In this document: piece by piece, positions 9,050 to 18,500 of the stretch
Numbering within the stretch: the first letter of the stretch is position 1
Layout: every line of letters begins with the position of its first letter
The notes under the pieces: model-generated
Databases searched by the model: none
Told to the model about the DNA's origin: nothing
The model's input: only the letters and a program-made list of their open reading frames with translations
Program-made: the position numbers and the translations under genes
Assembly (NCBI GenBank): GCA_040776905.1
Contig: JAXGZQ010000001.1
Location: 744,001-808,000, forward strand
Source of the DNA: SLHU01 sp009929975
GTDB lineage: Bacteria > Bacillota > Clostridia > Saccharofermentanales > UBA5734
Direction of reading: 5' to 3'
Length of the DNA: 64,000 nt

Positions 9050-9696
9050 GTCGGCTCCTGTGGCAGAGGCTGATGATTCGAACCGTCTGACTGCAGCTCA
9101 TCCAGCGACAGCCAGTAGGACGGCAGGAAATGATCGACAAAATAGCGGACTTCAGGCAGTTCGGCCGCCAGTTGTTCCACCAGCGCCTGCGTCGCCGCTT
9201 CCGCCTGCAGAAACTCCGTATTGCCGGCTTTCTTTTCCTCGATGCACTTGATATAGGCGGTCAGCTTATCCGCCGCTTTGACGAGAAGCGCCGCTTCGCG
9301 CAGGCCGGGGACGCTGAGGTCGGGAGACATGGCGGCAGACCAGGCCGGCCGCAGCGGTTCAGGCAGCATATTGAGCAGGCGCTGGATCGCGACAGATTCC
9401 ACGGCCTGATAAGCCTCGCGGATACGCGGGTTGAAATACTTGACCGGTGTCGGCAGATCCCCGGTCAGAATCTCACTGGCATCATGATAGATCGCCAGCA
9501 GGAGGACATCGGCATTGTCGACAGCAGGCCTTTCCTCAAAACCGGGCAGCCGCCGTATTTCGGCCAGGGCATGGGCAATCACGGCGACTTGCAGTGAATG
9601 CTCCTCAACATTTTCCGTTTCGGTATTGCGCATCAGACTCCAGCGCCTGATATAGCGCATGCGATGGATCATCGCGAAAAAATGAGCGGATTCCAT
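9046..9696 (-). CDS. yfbR: 5'-deoxynucleotidase, YfbR-like HD protein
   Basis: The product (216 residues) closely follows the YfbR pattern: an N-terminal SAHFFAMIHRMRYIRRWSLM, then NVEEHSLQVAVIAHALAEI and YHDASEILTGDLPTPVKY. These supply the metal-binding His, His-Asp and Asp residues of the HD superfamily. YfbR removes the 5'-phosphate of deoxynucleoside monophosphates in the cytoplasm. GGGAGG lies 4 bases before the ATG at 9696. It lies 14 bases after the dGTPase gene, so two HD enzymes of deoxynucleotide turnover are in one operon. Specificity is inferred from the family. Confidence 0.9.
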   Translation of the reverse strand: MESAHFFAMIHRMRYIRRWSLMRNTETENVEEHSLQVAVIAHALAEIRRLPGFEERPAVDNADVLLLAIYHDASEILTGDLPTPVKYFNPRIREAYQAVESVAIQRLLNMLPEPLRPAWSAAMSPDLSVPGLREAALLVKAADKLTAYIKCIEEKKAGNTEFLQAEAATQALVEQLAAELPEVRYFVDHFLPSYWLSLDELQSDGSNHQPLPQEPT

Positions 9697-9710
9697 GCTA
9701 CCTCCCAGGT

Positions 9711-10850
9711 TTAGAACCAGTAGATGTCTTCAAAGCATTTGCTGGCATATGAATCGGACATACCGGCGATATAGTCGATCACCGGCTGCAGAGCATGATC
9801 GGATTCGGGCCAGACACGTTCCTGCAGATAATACCAGAAAGCGCGGTAGACCCTGTGATCACTGTTAGCAAGACGTTCAGGATCATGGGTCGCCTGCACC
9901 AGGGCATCAAACAGTCCTTCAATCACATTGCTGACCATTTTCTCATAGCGGTCGATTTTATCAGAACGATAGATGCGTTCCACATTGTCACGCAGCAGTT
10001 CCTCCATGCTTTCACCGCGTTCCTGGCTGAGCATGATCTGGTCCCGCCCGATGCTGTTTTCAATGATATCGGTGACCAGGGTGTTGATGATCTGTCCATT
10101 AGTACGGCCAAGCGAAGATTGAATCGCGCGGGGCACATCATCAAATTCCATCAGTCCGGCCCGGACGGCATCTTCGATATCACGGCCGACATAGGCGACT
10201 TTATCGGCGATTCTCACCACACAGCCTTCAAGGGTCACCGGGAATCCATGCGTGAGCGCGGTCTGCTCAATGGCATCATCGGCCTTGTTCCGGTCCGGGA
10301 CAAGAAGGAATTCTCCATACGTTTCGCCGCAATGGCTGGCAATGCCGTCCCGCACCTCGAAAGTCAGATTCAGGCCCGGTCCGCCGGGTCGTGCCGCCAG
10401 GCGGTCAACAACGCGCAGGCTGTGCAGCTCATGCTGGAAGCGCAGTCCGGTTCCGCTCTCTTCCAGGCAGCGGTTCAGGGTGGCCTCACCGCTGTGGCCG
10501 AACGGGGTGTGGCCCAGGTCATGTCCCAGGGCAATCGCTTCAATCAGATCGGTATTGAGACTGAGGGCACGCCCGATGGTCTTGGCGATGTAATTGACAT
10601 AGATCACATGTTCCATCCGGGTGCAGATATGATCATTCTGAGGATCAAAGAACACCTGGGTCTTATGGCGCAGACGCCGGAAATCAAGCGAATAGATAAT
10701 ACGGCCGGTATCGCGTTCATAGACCGTCCGCACATCACAATGCGCCTCGGCCTTCAAGCGGCCCCGGCTGAGACGGCTGTGCATGGCAAAGGGGCTGAGC
10801 GCTTCTTCCTGTTTTTCCTTGAGCAGCCGCGGCAAGATTTGATTCGGCAT
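9711..10850 (-). CDS. dgt: Deoxyguanosinetriphosphate triphosphohydrolase-like protein
   Basis: The enzyme belongs to the HD-domain dNTP triphosphohydrolases, which hydrolyse dGTP (or other dNTPs) to the nucleoside and tripolyphosphate. The HD signature is visible as RLRHKTQVF, then TRMEHVIYVNYIAKTIG and IALGHDLGHTPFGHSGE. The product has 379 residues, close to the non-proteobacterial type. Two ATG codons occur at 10853 and 10850; the second has the better distance from AAGGAG. The gene is followed directly by yfbR and preceded 25 bases away by the DUF362 gene. Confidence 0.9.
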   Translation of the reverse strand: MPNQILPRLLKEKQEEALSPFAMHSRLSRGRLKAEAHCDVRTVYERDTGRIIYSLDFRRLRHKTQVFFDPQNDHICTRMEHVIYVNYIAKTIGRALSLNTDLIEAIALGHDLGHTPFGHSGEATLNRCLEESGTGLRFQHELHSLRVVDRLAARPGGPGLNLTFEVRDGIASHCGETYGEFLLVPDRNKADDAIEQTALTHGFPVTLEGCVVRIADKVAYVGRDIEDAVRAGLMEFDDVPRAIQSSLGRTNGQIINTLVTDIIENSIGRDQIMLSQERGESMEELLRDNVERIYRSDKIDRYEKMVSNVIEGLFDALVQATHDPERLANSDHRVYRAFWYYLQERVWPESDHALQPVIDYIAGMSDSYASKCFEDIYWF

Positions 10851-10875
10851 CATCGTCTCCTTTCCAGCGGGTCGG

Positions 10876-12057
10876 TCAGGTTCTGAACCAGCGTCCGATC
10901 AGGGTTCGACGCACCGTGATCGCGCCGGCCGGACAGGTTTCCTGGCAGCAGTAGCAGCGAATGCAGCGGCTGTACTGATAAACTGGGACGGTCCTGGCCT
11001 TGATCTGGCGAACGGCTTTCGGATCCAGCGGACAGACGGTCTCACAAAGCCCGCAGCGGGTGCAGATGTCCGGATCAATCATCGGACGGCTGAGAACAAA
11101 CCGCTTGAGCAGCGGTGCCATGCGGGTTGCCCGGCTGAGTGTTGAATGTCTAGTTTCGGCCTGCTTGAAATCCTTTACACCGAGTCTATCGGCAATCTCA
11201 GGCAGCGGATGCTCGCTGGAAATGATTGAATCGCCCTGCTGCCGGATCAACGTGACATGTATCTGATCCGGCCGGCATTCACCAAGGCCGCCGGCTGCCG
11301 CGATCCGGATAAACGGCAAATTCTTGGGATCCAGTCCGATCAGGAGCGCCGCCGCGGTATCGATCGCGACCAGATCGGTTGACACCAGCAGCCAGCCGGT
11401 CTGGCGCGGATGTCCGTTTTTCGGCCCATTGCCTTCCATGGAGATAATCGCGTCCATGACCGCGAAACGGGGCCGGACATGACGGTTGATATCCGTCAGC
11501 AGCCGGGCGAAATCCTCCAGATTGGGAAACTGAACATGGAGCTTTGCCTTGGCAATACCGGAAATCACGCCGAACTGATTCTTAAGAACGCCTGTCATAC
11601 CGGTCAGCGCATGTGTCTTCAGTTTAGCCAAGCTGACAAGGCCATCGGCAGCCGAGACTCCCCGGGCCAGATACATCTGACGATAGGCTTCAGCTTCAGA
11701 AACCGTGACCGGATCAGCCTGGCTGAAATTGGCCATCGGGATCTGCATGGACGCGGCCGCTTCAGCAAAGCCGCAGATCCGCGCGGCGCGCTCGGGTGTG
11801 TCAATAGCCGGTGAATCACCGTAGCTGAGTTTGACATCCAGCCGGCGCAGACAGGCTGCCAGAGCCGCGAACACTTGCGGGTGGGGGGTGACAGCTTTAT
11901 CGGGATGAACGGCTGCCAGCATATTAGGCTTGATCAGAATATTCTCACCTGACTGGATGACAGACAAAAGATCAAGCTGATCAAAAGCCGCCTGCAGATG
12001 CCGTTCAAGCAGGTCTCTGTCATATCCATCCTGCTGGATCAGGACCAAGTGGGTCAT
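10876..12057 (-). CDS. DUF362 protein with C-terminal 4Fe-4S ferredoxin domain
   Basis: The N-terminal 300 residues follow the DUF362 pattern (IKPNMLAAVHPDKAVTPHP, SLAKLKTHALTGMTGVLKN, MDAIISMEGNGP). The last 70 residues carry two ferredoxin clusters: CTRCGLCETVCPLDP and CIRCYCCQETCPAG. The protein is cytoplasmic and presumably redox active; no substrate is known for this family. The ATG at 12057 is chosen because GGAG lies 6 bases upstream. An earlier in-frame ATG at 12069 has no ribosome site. It is the first gene of a probable operon with dgt, yfbR and the glucosaminidase. Confidence 0.88.
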   Translation of the reverse strand: MTHLVLIQQDGYDRDLLERHLQAAFDQLDLLSVIQSGENILIKPNMLAAVHPDKAVTPHPQVFAALAACLRRLDVKLSYGDSPAIDTPERAARICGFAEAAASMQIPMANFSQADPVTVSEAEAYRQMYLARGVSAADGLVSLAKLKTHALTGMTGVLKNQFGVISGIAKAKLHVQFPNLEDFARLLTDINRHVRPRFAVMDAIISMEGNGPKNGHPRQTGWLLVSTDLVAIDTAAALLIGLDPKNLPFIRIAAAGGLGECRPDQIHVTLIRQQGDSIISSEHPLPEIADRLGVKDFKQAETRHSTLSRATRMAPLLKRFVLSRPMIDPDICTRCGLCETVCPLDPKAVRQIKARTVPVYQYSRCIRCYCCQETCPAGAITVRRTLIGRWFRT

Positions 12058-12251
12058 TGTTATCTCCATAACCGCGGCTCAGGGGAATCGTGCTCAAATG
12101 GCCTGCCGGCCGCCGCTGCCTGATGGTTTATTATAGCACAGGAAAAACGCCTGACGAGCATGGCTGGCCCGGACGGATACGGGCTGGTCGGCGATGATCG
12201 TTCGACAGTTTGCGCCAAAATGGGAATATCTGCCGGTCTTCCATGTATCTG

Positions 12252-12280
12252 TTGTGATGACGGTCATCATCCGTTAAAAT
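12252..12280 (+). promoter_or_regulatory. Promoter with palindromic spacer upstream of Na/Pi transporter
   Basis: TTGTGA (12252-12257) and TAAAAT (12275-12280) are 17 bases apart, a good housekeeping promoter. The spacer contains the palindrome GATGAC-G-GTCATC (12256-12268), a possible operator. Start codon of the transporter is 60 bases downstream. Confidence 0.6.
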
Positions 12281-12339
12281 GACCTTGGGCCTGTTTATGT
12301 CATCATGAACAGAACCCGTTTACAGGAGGGGTGTATTCA

Positions 12340-14064
12340 ATGGATTTTCATATGCTGTTCGGGCTGCTCGGTGGTCTCGCCCTGTTCATCTATGGTATGC
12401 AGCAGATGGGCGAAGGTCTGCAGAAATCGGCAGGCGACAAGATGCGGGCCATTCTGGCGATGTTGACCGGAACCACGCTGAGGGCGGTCATTATCGGTGC
12501 TCTGGTCACCATGATCGTGCAAAGTTCGTCCGCGACGACCGTCATGGTGGTCGGATTTGTCAGCGCCGGGCTGATGACATTACCGCAGGCCGTCGGTGTC
12601 ATCATGGGTGCCAATATCGGTACCACCCTGACCGCCTGGATTGTTGCCGCCAAGATTGACGATTACGCCTGGCTGTTTGTCGCGGTCGGTTTTGTCATGA
12701 TGTTTATCATCAAGAACACAAAAATCCGCTATATCGGCCAGATCGTCTTCGCGTTCGGCGTGTTGTTTGTCGGACTTGACACCATGGGTGAAGCGATGAA
12801 GCCGCTGGCCCGCAGCGAAGAATTCGCGAATCTGTTGATTCAGATCAAAGACATGCCGGTGGTCGGCATGCTCGTCGGTGCCCTCGCGACCATAGTCGTG
12901 CAAAGCTCCTCCGCGTCCGTCGGCGTGCTGCAGACTCTGGCCAGTACCGCTACAGACAATGCCGGGACACCCCTGATTTCCATCTACCAGGCCGTCCCGA
13001 TTCTCCTCGGCAGCAATATCGGCACGACGGTCACCGCGATACTGGCGGCGATCGGCGGCACCCGGGAAGCGAAGCGGGCCGCGGTCGCCCATACACTGTT
13101 CAACGTTGTCGGCTCGGTGCTCGCCATGCTCCTGCTCAAACCATTTGTCCTGCTGGTCAACGAAGTCATCGGTTGGGTCGGCCATGTTCTGATCACGGAC
13201 TCCAATACCGGATTGATCAACATGTTTACGCCCATCGCTGATGATATGCGTGAATCGATCGCGATCGCCCATACGACTTTTAATGTCGCCAACACACTGG
13301 TGTGGCTGCCGCTGGTCTGGCTGATGGTCCGCCTGATCCGCCTGATCATCCCCGGTGAGGATCCGGTTGTGGAAAAACGCCTCGCTTTCATCGACTACAA
13401 AGTCATCCGCAGCCCGGCGATCGCAGTTGACCTGGCGACCAAGGAACTGGCCAGAATGACGGAAATCGCCCGGCAGATGACCAACGACAGCCATGCGCTC
13501 ATCAAAAATCACACCACTGAACTGGAGACACGGGTGTTCACCAATGAAGCGACGATGGACTATCTTGAAGATGAGATTGTTCGCTATCTATCGAATATTT
13601 TCCGCTCCGCCTCCATCACGGAATCCGATTCGTCACGAATCGCCGGACTGATGCATCTGACCAATGACATCGAGCGAATCGGTGATCACTGCAGCAACAT
13701 CGCGGATACATCGCTGCAGATGCATGAGGCAGGGCTGACATTTTCTGATATCGCGACCAAAGAGCTTGATGAGGCATTTACCCTGGTGGAGTCCATGGTT
13801 GACAGCAGCATCACCGCTCTGCGCAACAATGACCTGGTCATCGCCGGGAAAATCATCAATCAGGAAAATCAGATGGACAAAGTCGAAGCCGCGATGCGTG
13901 AAAGCCATATGGAACGGCTGAACGAAGGCAAATGCGATCCGCGGACGACGGTCATCTTCCTCGAGATGATCCACACCATGGAACGAATCGCCGACCACTG
14001 CCACAACATCGCTGACTTCGTTGTCAGTGATGATGATTACCAGGTTCACCAGGGCAACGACTGA
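12340..14064 (+). CDS. Na/phosphate cotransporter family protein with PhoU domain
   Basis: The product (574 residues) is a membrane protein with two inverted PNaS repeats. Each carries the QSSSA signature: VQSSSATTVMVVGFVSAG near residue 65 and VQSSSASVGVLQTLAS near 190. About eight hydrophobic helices follow this plan. The C-terminal 200 residues form a PhoU-like helical domain with paired motifs NDIERIGDHCSNIAD and TMERIADHCHNIADF. Such proteins move phosphate with sodium or regulate its flow. An AGGAGG ends 10 bases before the ATG at 12340; the GTG at 12331 is too close to it. The gene stands alone between a promoter and a shared terminator. Confidence 0.9.
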   Translation: MDFHMLFGLLGGLALFIYGMQQMGEGLQKSAGDKMRAILAMLTGTTLRAVIIGALVTMIVQSSSATTVMVVGFVSAGLMTLPQAVGVIMGANIGTTLTAWIVAAKIDDYAWLFVAVGFVMMFIIKNTKIRYIGQIVFAFGVLFVGLDTMGEAMKPLARSEEFANLLIQIKDMPVVGMLVGALATIVVQSSSASVGVLQTLASTATDNAGTPLISIYQAVPILLGSNIGTTVTAILAAIGGTREAKRAAVAHTLFNVVGSVLAMLLLKPFVLLVNEVIGWVGHVLITDSNTGLINMFTPIADDMRESIAIAHTTFNVANTLVWLPLVWLMVRLIRLIIPGEDPVVEKRLAFIDYKVIRSPAIAVDLATKELARMTEIARQMTNDSHALIKNHTTELETRVFTNEATMDYLEDEIVRYLSNIFRSASITESDSSRIAGLMHLTNDIERIGDHCSNIADTSLQMHEAGLTFSDIATKELDEAFTLVESMVDSSITALRNNDLVIAGKIINQENQMDKVEAAMRESHMERLNEGKCDPRTTVIFLEMIHTMERIADHCHNIADFVVSDDDYQVHQGND

Positions 14065-14083
14065 TACCGGGTCCCAGGCAGTC

Positions 14084-14119
14084 AAAAACCTCGGCAGAAT
14101 AAAACTGCCGAGGTTTTTT
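14084..14119. terminator. Bidirectional terminator
   Basis: CCTCGGCAG (14089-14097) pairs perfectly with CTGCCGAGG (14105-14113), with A5 before and T6 after. It serves the transporter gene on the plus strand and pcrA on the minus strand. Confidence 0.9.
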
Positions 14120-14137
14120 CGTCTTCAAGATAAACGG

Positions 14138-16591
14138 TCAATCAAGAATCTCAAGTTTGGCCATGCGGGCCATCATCCGTTTCTTGCCGCTGCTTTGGAA
14201 GTCGATCTGCAGGATCGCGTCGCCGGCTACCGGCAGCGCGCTGACAATCTTGCCGCTGCCGAATTTTTCATGCCGGACCCGGACGCCCGGACGATAATCG
14301 GCCGGATCAATGTCCGGCAGCGGTTGAACCGGCGTTTGATGCGGACGAATGGCGCTGCCGGGGAAGACATGGCGTCCGGCCGCGTCCCGGGAAGGCGCTG
14401 AACCAGCCGGACGGGCAGCCCCTGCTGTGCCAGAATCAAAGGCCTGAAACGCGCCATGTGGTGCCTGCTGGTAGTCCGGGCGCCGGCTGCCACCGATTTC
14501 TTCAATGTACTGATCGTCAATACCCTGAATGAAATGGGCGACGGGCATGGCCATGGTCTGGCCGAACACAAGACGCGACCGTGCGGTTGTGATATACAGT
14601 TTCTGCTTGGCCCTTGTGATGGCGACATAGCCCAGCCGGCGTTCCTCTTCCATTTCCGCTTCGCTGTCCCTGGCCCGGAATCCCGGAAAAAGCCCTTCTT
14701 CCGTACCAACGAGAAACACAGTCTGGAACTCCAGACCTTTCGCGCTGTGAATCGTCATCAGTCGGACATAGTCCTGATTTTCCTTGTCCTGATCCATATC
14801 GGCATATAGCGCGGCCCGCTCCAGATACGCCCGCAGAATACCCGTCAAATCATCGATCTGATGCAGATCTTCATCTTCAGGTTGAAGTTCGGCTTCCGGC
14901 AGGGACTGCAGCTGACGCAGATTCTGCTCAAATTCCAACGCGTCAGAAATCAGTTCCTTCATATTCTCGATCCGATCCACCGCGTCGTCCTTGCTTCGCT
15001 CCTGCTGATCAATGATCTCCTGAAGCAGGCCGGAATCCTGTTCAACCTGATCAAGGAAAGCGGCAAAGGTCAAATCGTCGCGGGTCAGAAGATCGCGCAT
15101 TCCCTGAATCTGGGCGGCAAAGCCAAGCAGCCGTGGTGCCATGCGCTGCAGCACATCATAGCGGTCAGCCTGCTCGCAGATTTCCAGCGAACTGACTTGT
15201 TCCCGTTCAGCCAGATCTTGAACATGCGCGATGGTCACATCGCCCAGTCCCCGCCGCGGTACATTGATCACCCGGCTGAAGGCAATTTCATCGCGCGGGC
15301 TTAAAACCAGACGCAGATAAGCCAGAACATCCTTGACTTCACGACGGTCATAAAAACGGGTACCGCCGAAAATCCGGTAAAGGACACCCTGTTCACGCAG
15401 GGCGGCCTCCAGATTACGTGACAGCGCGTTGACCCGGTACAGGATCGCCATGTCGCCGTAATGCTGGCCGTTTTTCACCAGCCGCTGGATCTCTGTGGCA
15501 ATGTAGCGGCTTTCCTCACTGTGATTTTCTGCCCGCAGGAATGTGATCTGTTCTCCATTGCCATGGTCAGTCCACAGCGCTTTTTCCTTGCGGCCGGTAT
15601 TTTCCCGGATCACCTGATTGGCCGCTCCCAGAATGGTCTTGGTTGAGCGGTAGTTCTGTTCCAGCTTGATCACCTTGCAGCGTTTGAAATCCTTTTCGAA
15701 ATCAAGAATGTTCTGGATATTGGCGCCACGGAAGCTGTAGATGGATTGGTCATCATCACCGACCACACAGAGATTGCCATGTCCGGCCGATAACATGTGC
15801 ACCAGCTGATATTGGGCATGATTGGTATCCTGGTATTCATCCACCAGAATATACTGAAAGCGGGACTGGTACTCTGTCAGAATATCATCGTTTTCACGGA
15901 GCAGACGCACTGCCTCGAATAAAATGTCGTCAAAATCCATGCTGTTGCTCTGGCGTAATTTTTCCTGATAGGCCTGATAGACCTGAGCAACCCGGCTTTG
16001 GCGGTAATCCGAACCGGCTTGACTGATAAACGCCTCAACATCAATCAACGAGTTCTTGGCCGAACTGATCTGACTGTGGACCGCCCGGGCGTTGAAGGCC
16101 TTCTCATCAATTTTCAGTTCCTTGAGACAGGCTTTGACAACTTTCATCTGATCATCGGTGTCCAGAATGGCGAAATTTCGCTCAAAACCGAGCCGATCGG
16201 CGAAACGCCGCAAGATCCGCATCATCATCGCGTGGAACGTGCCGACCCACATCGATCGCGTGACGGAGCCGATCAGCTCCTCAATCCGGTGTTTCATCTC
16301 AGCCGCGGCTTTGTTGGTAAACGTGATGGCCAGTATGGCCTGAGGCCGTACATTCCGTACGGTAATCAGCCAGGCGATCCGATGCGTGATCACACGGGTT
16401 TTTCCCGAACCGGCCCCGGCCAGGATCAGCAGCGGACCCTGGTCATGTTCAACCGCCTGCCGCTGCTGGGGATTGAGTCCTTCCAGCAGTTGACGGGGAT
16501 CCATCCTGACAGATGGACGGTCGGCGCGATCGGAAGCGGCCGCCGGCGATGTTGTTTGATCTGAATGCATCAGCTGATCGAATAAATCCAC
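14138..16591 (-). CDS. pcrA: ATP-dependent DNA helicase PcrA (UvrD/Rep family)
   Basis: This is a superfamily 1 helicase of 817 residues that unwinds DNA 3' to 5' in repair and plasmid replication. The motifs are all present: LNPQQRQAVEH, Walker A AGAGSGKT, TFTNKAA, DEYQDTN, GDDDQSIYSFRGA, EQNYRS, and TIHSAKGLEF, then VAITRAK near the end. The C-terminal tail ends with a KKR-rich stretch typical of PcrA. The GTG start at 16591 is preferred because AGGAGG lies 8 bases upstream; a longer ATG-like reading to 16660 has no ribosome site. A promoter lies 100 bases upstream. Confidence 0.95.
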   Translation of the reverse strand: MDLFDQLMHSDQTTSPAAASDRADRPSVRMDPRQLLEGLNPQQRQAVEHDQGPLLILAGAGSGKTRVITHRIAWLITVRNVRPQAILAITFTNKAAAEMKHRIEELIGSVTRSMWVGTFHAMMMRILRRFADRLGFERNFAILDTDDQMKVVKACLKELKIDEKAFNARAVHSQISSAKNSLIDVEAFISQAGSDYRQSRVAQVYQAYQEKLRQSNSMDFDDILFEAVRLLRENDDILTEYQSRFQYILVDEYQDTNHAQYQLVHMLSAGHGNLCVVGDDDQSIYSFRGANIQNILDFEKDFKRCKVIKLEQNYRSTKTILGAANQVIRENTGRKEKALWTDHGNGEQITFLRAENHSEESRYIATEIQRLVKNGQHYGDMAILYRVNALSRNLEAALREQGVLYRIFGGTRFYDRREVKDVLAYLRLVLSPRDEIAFSRVINVPRRGLGDVTIAHVQDLAEREQVSSLEICEQADRYDVLQRMAPRLLGFAAQIQGMRDLLTRDDLTFAAFLDQVEQDSGLLQEIIDQQERSKDDAVDRIENMKELISDALEFEQNLRQLQSLPEAELQPEDEDLHQIDDLTGILRAYLERAALYADMDQDKENQDYVRLMTIHSAKGLEFQTVFLVGTEEGLFPGFRARDSEAEMEEERRLGYVAITRAKQKLYITTARSRLVFGQTMAMPVAHFIQGIDDQYIEEIGGSRRPDYQQAPHGAFQAFDSGTAGAARPAGSAPSRDAAGRHVFPGSAIRPHQTPVQPLPDIDPADYRPGVRVRHEKFGSGKIVSALPVAGDAILQIDFQSSGKKRMMARMAKLEILD

Positions 16592-16693
16592 AATATAGGC
16601 CTCCTGAAAAATCAGTCGTTCAAGTATGACACAATCCCCGGCTGAAGGCAAAAGGATCATCTGGTTTCCTGCGCCAGAGAATGTCCCTGATCT

Positions 16694-16722
16694 ATTTTAG
16701 CGAAACTCAAACATTTGTTCAA
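16694..16722 (-). promoter_or_regulatory. Promoter of pcrA
   Basis: On the minus strand TTGAAC (16722-16717) and TAAAAT (16699-16694) are separated by 17 bases. It lies just after the hpf terminator, which separates the two genes. Confidence 0.65.
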
Positions 16723-16727
16723 CCGTA

Positions 16728-16759
16728 TAAAAGGCCGTCGGAGGTATTCCGGCGGCCTT
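16728..16759 (-). terminator. Terminator of hpf
   Basis: A 12-pair stem (one G-U pair) between 16731-16742 and 16748-16759 with a 5-base loop is followed on the minus strand by TTTTATAC. It lies between hpf and the pcrA promoter. Confidence 0.8.
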
Positions 16760-16808
16760 GTGCTGAGACAGATGGCATAGTGGCTGAGATCAGGTCATCA
16801 GACCGTCA

Positions 16809-17345
16809 TCAGTAAATCGGTTCCAGTAAACCGTAGTTCCCGTCATTGCGTTTATAGACAACACAGACTTTTCCCGTTTCCGCATTGAGGAAAGAAAAAA
16901 AGCTGTGATTCAACATTTCCATCTGGATGATGGCTTCTTCGGAATCCATCGGAACAAGCTCGAATGTCTTGCGCCGGATGATTTTGGACTCTGCCTCCTC
17001 CGATTCAGTCGAATCCGGCTGGGCCTTGAGGTATTCTTTCAGATAGGCATAATCATGAATCTTCTTCTCAATTTTAGTTTTATGCTTGCGGATCTGACCT
17101 TCCAGAACATCAATCGTCTGGTCGAGCGCGGAAAACACATCGTCAGCACTGCTTTCCGCGCGATAGACATGTTTACGGATCTTCATGGTCACCTCAATGA
17201 TCTTCAAATCCTTTTCTGCCCGGACTTTGACAAAAGCATCGGCTTCATCACCGAAAAATCGATCGAACTTGCTGATTTTCTCTTCGATGCGCGCTTGAAG
17301 CTGCTGCCCTACCTTCATGTTTCTGCCATTGATGTTTACCTTCAT
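16809..17345 (-). CDS. hpf: Long-form ribosome hibernation promoting factor
   Basis: The protein (178 residues) binds the 30S subunit and, in its long form, pairs ribosomes into inactive 100S dimers. The N-terminal 100 residues match the RaiA/HPF fold (MKVNINGRNMKVGQQLQARI). Residues about 120-178 are the C-terminal dimerisation domain, with RRKTFELVPMDSEEAIIQM and FFSFLNAETGKVCVVYKR. A minus-strand TATAAT at 17421-17426 could be its -10 element, although no convincing -35 was seen. It is monocistronic, ending in its own hairpin terminator. Confidence 0.95.
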   Translation of the reverse strand: MKVNINGRNMKVGQQLQARIEEKISKFDRFFGDEADAFVKVRAEKDLKIIEVTMKIRKHVYRAESSADDVFSALDQTIDVLEGQIRKHKTKIEKKIHDYAYLKEYLKAQPDSTESEEAESKIIRRKTFELVPMDSEEAIIQMEMLNHSFFSFLNAETGKVCVVYKRNDGNYGLLEPIY

Positions 17346-17528
17346 GAATGACCGCTCCCTTCTGATTCAGATAACAGTTACGACAAGATCCAGGCGATCA
17401 GCCTGTTGGATCCTGTCTCTATTATAACTGAAGAAACCGGCCGACGTGTACCCCATATTACTGCAGGGATAAATACAGTCTGTTATAATTAAAGCGTTGT
17501 GAAATGATTGATCAGGCAGGAGGCCGGC

Positions 17529-18500
17529 ATGGACACCATTGAGCTCTCAGTCATCGTTCCTGTTTACAATGAGGAAGCGGTCATCACCGAGACCAATCAC
17601 CGTCTGCTTGCTGTTCTTGACAGTCTGGCGATCCCCTTTGAGCTGATTTATGTCAACGATGGCAGTCGGGATGGCTCCGCCGCGCTGCTGCGTACGTTCT
17701 GCCGTCAGGACCACCGTGTCAAGATGCTGGCGCTGTCGCGAAACTTCGGCCATCAGACGGCGATTACAGCCGGTATGGACCATGCGGCCGGACAGGCGGT
17801 TGTCATCATCGACGCTGATCTGCAGGACCCGCCTGAAATTATACCCGAAATGATCCGGCGATGGAAGGATGGCTATGATGTCGTCTATGGCCGCCGCATC
17901 TCACGCGAAGGCGAACGTTGGAGCAAAAAGCTGACCGCACGCCTGTATTATCGTCTGCTGCGCCGCATGACCGATGTTGAGATTCCGGTTGATGTGGGTG
18001 ATTTTCGTTTGATTGACGCCAGAGTCCGCGACGCGCTGATGAAAATGCCTGAGCACAATCGCTATGTCCGCGGCCTGATCAGCTGGCTTGGTTTCCGCCA
18101 GACCAGCACTGATTATGTGCGGGCGCCGCGCTTTGCCGGCGAAACCAAATATCCGCTGCGCCGCATGATCAAGCTGGCGGTCGACGGCATCACATCATTT
18201 TCCTACAGACCATTGAAACTGGGAATCGGCCTGGGCATCGCGCTCTCGCTGCTCAGTTTTCTCTTTCTTGTTTTTGTTTTTGCCGCCCGGCTGTTTGATC
18301 TGGTCGTGATGGAACCGGGATATGCCTCGTTGATGTGTGTTCTGCTTTTTTTCTTCGGGATCATGCTGATCATGCTGGGTGTGATCGGCGAGTATATCGG
18401 CCGGATCTTTGAAGAAGTCAAGGGACGTCCGCTTTACATCATCTGTGACCAGGAGGGGGATCTTTCTCCGTCCGGACGCCATCCGGCGACAGATGCGTAA
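17529..18500 (+). CDS. GT2 glycosyltransferase, DPM1/GtrB-like
   Basis: The enzyme (323 residues) probably moves a sugar from a nucleotide donor to undecaprenyl phosphate on the inner face of the membrane. The N-terminal GT-A domain has SVIVPVYNEEAVI, YVNDGSRDGS, and the metal-binding DADLQDPPE; VVYGRRISREGERWSKK follows. Two hydrophobic helices near residues 230-300 anchor the C-terminus. The ATG at 17529 has AGGAGG 5 bases upstream. A TATAAT lies at 17484-17489. The last 62 bases overlap the end of the convergent cdd gene. It could work with a GtrA-type flippase such as the one at 1756, but the two are not linked. Confidence 0.88.
   Translation: MDTIELSVIVPVYNEEAVITETNHRLLAVLDSLAIPFELIYVNDGSRDGSAALLRTFCRQDHRVKMLALSRNFGHQTAITAGMDHAAGQAVVIIDADLQDPPEIIPEMIRRWKDGYDVVYGRRISREGERWSKKLTARLYYRLLRRMTDVEIPVDVGDFRLIDARVRDALMKMPEHNRYVRGLISWLGFRQTSTDYVRAPRFAGETKYPLRRMIKLAVDGITSFSYRPLKLGIGLGIALSLLSFLFLVFVFAARLFDLVVMEPGYASLMCVLLFFFGIMLIMLGVIGEYIGRIFEEVKGRPLYIICDQEGDLSPSGRHPATDA

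Noticed and set aside
9795..10886. 363-residue plus-strand frame opposite dgt
   Set aside because: It lies fully across the dGTPase gene, which carries all HD motifs; no sign of a real product.
12580..13512. 310-residue minus-strand frame inside the Na/Pi transporter gene
   Set aside because: It is rich in Asp, His and Arg as expected from the reverse of a membrane-protein gene, with no ribosome site.
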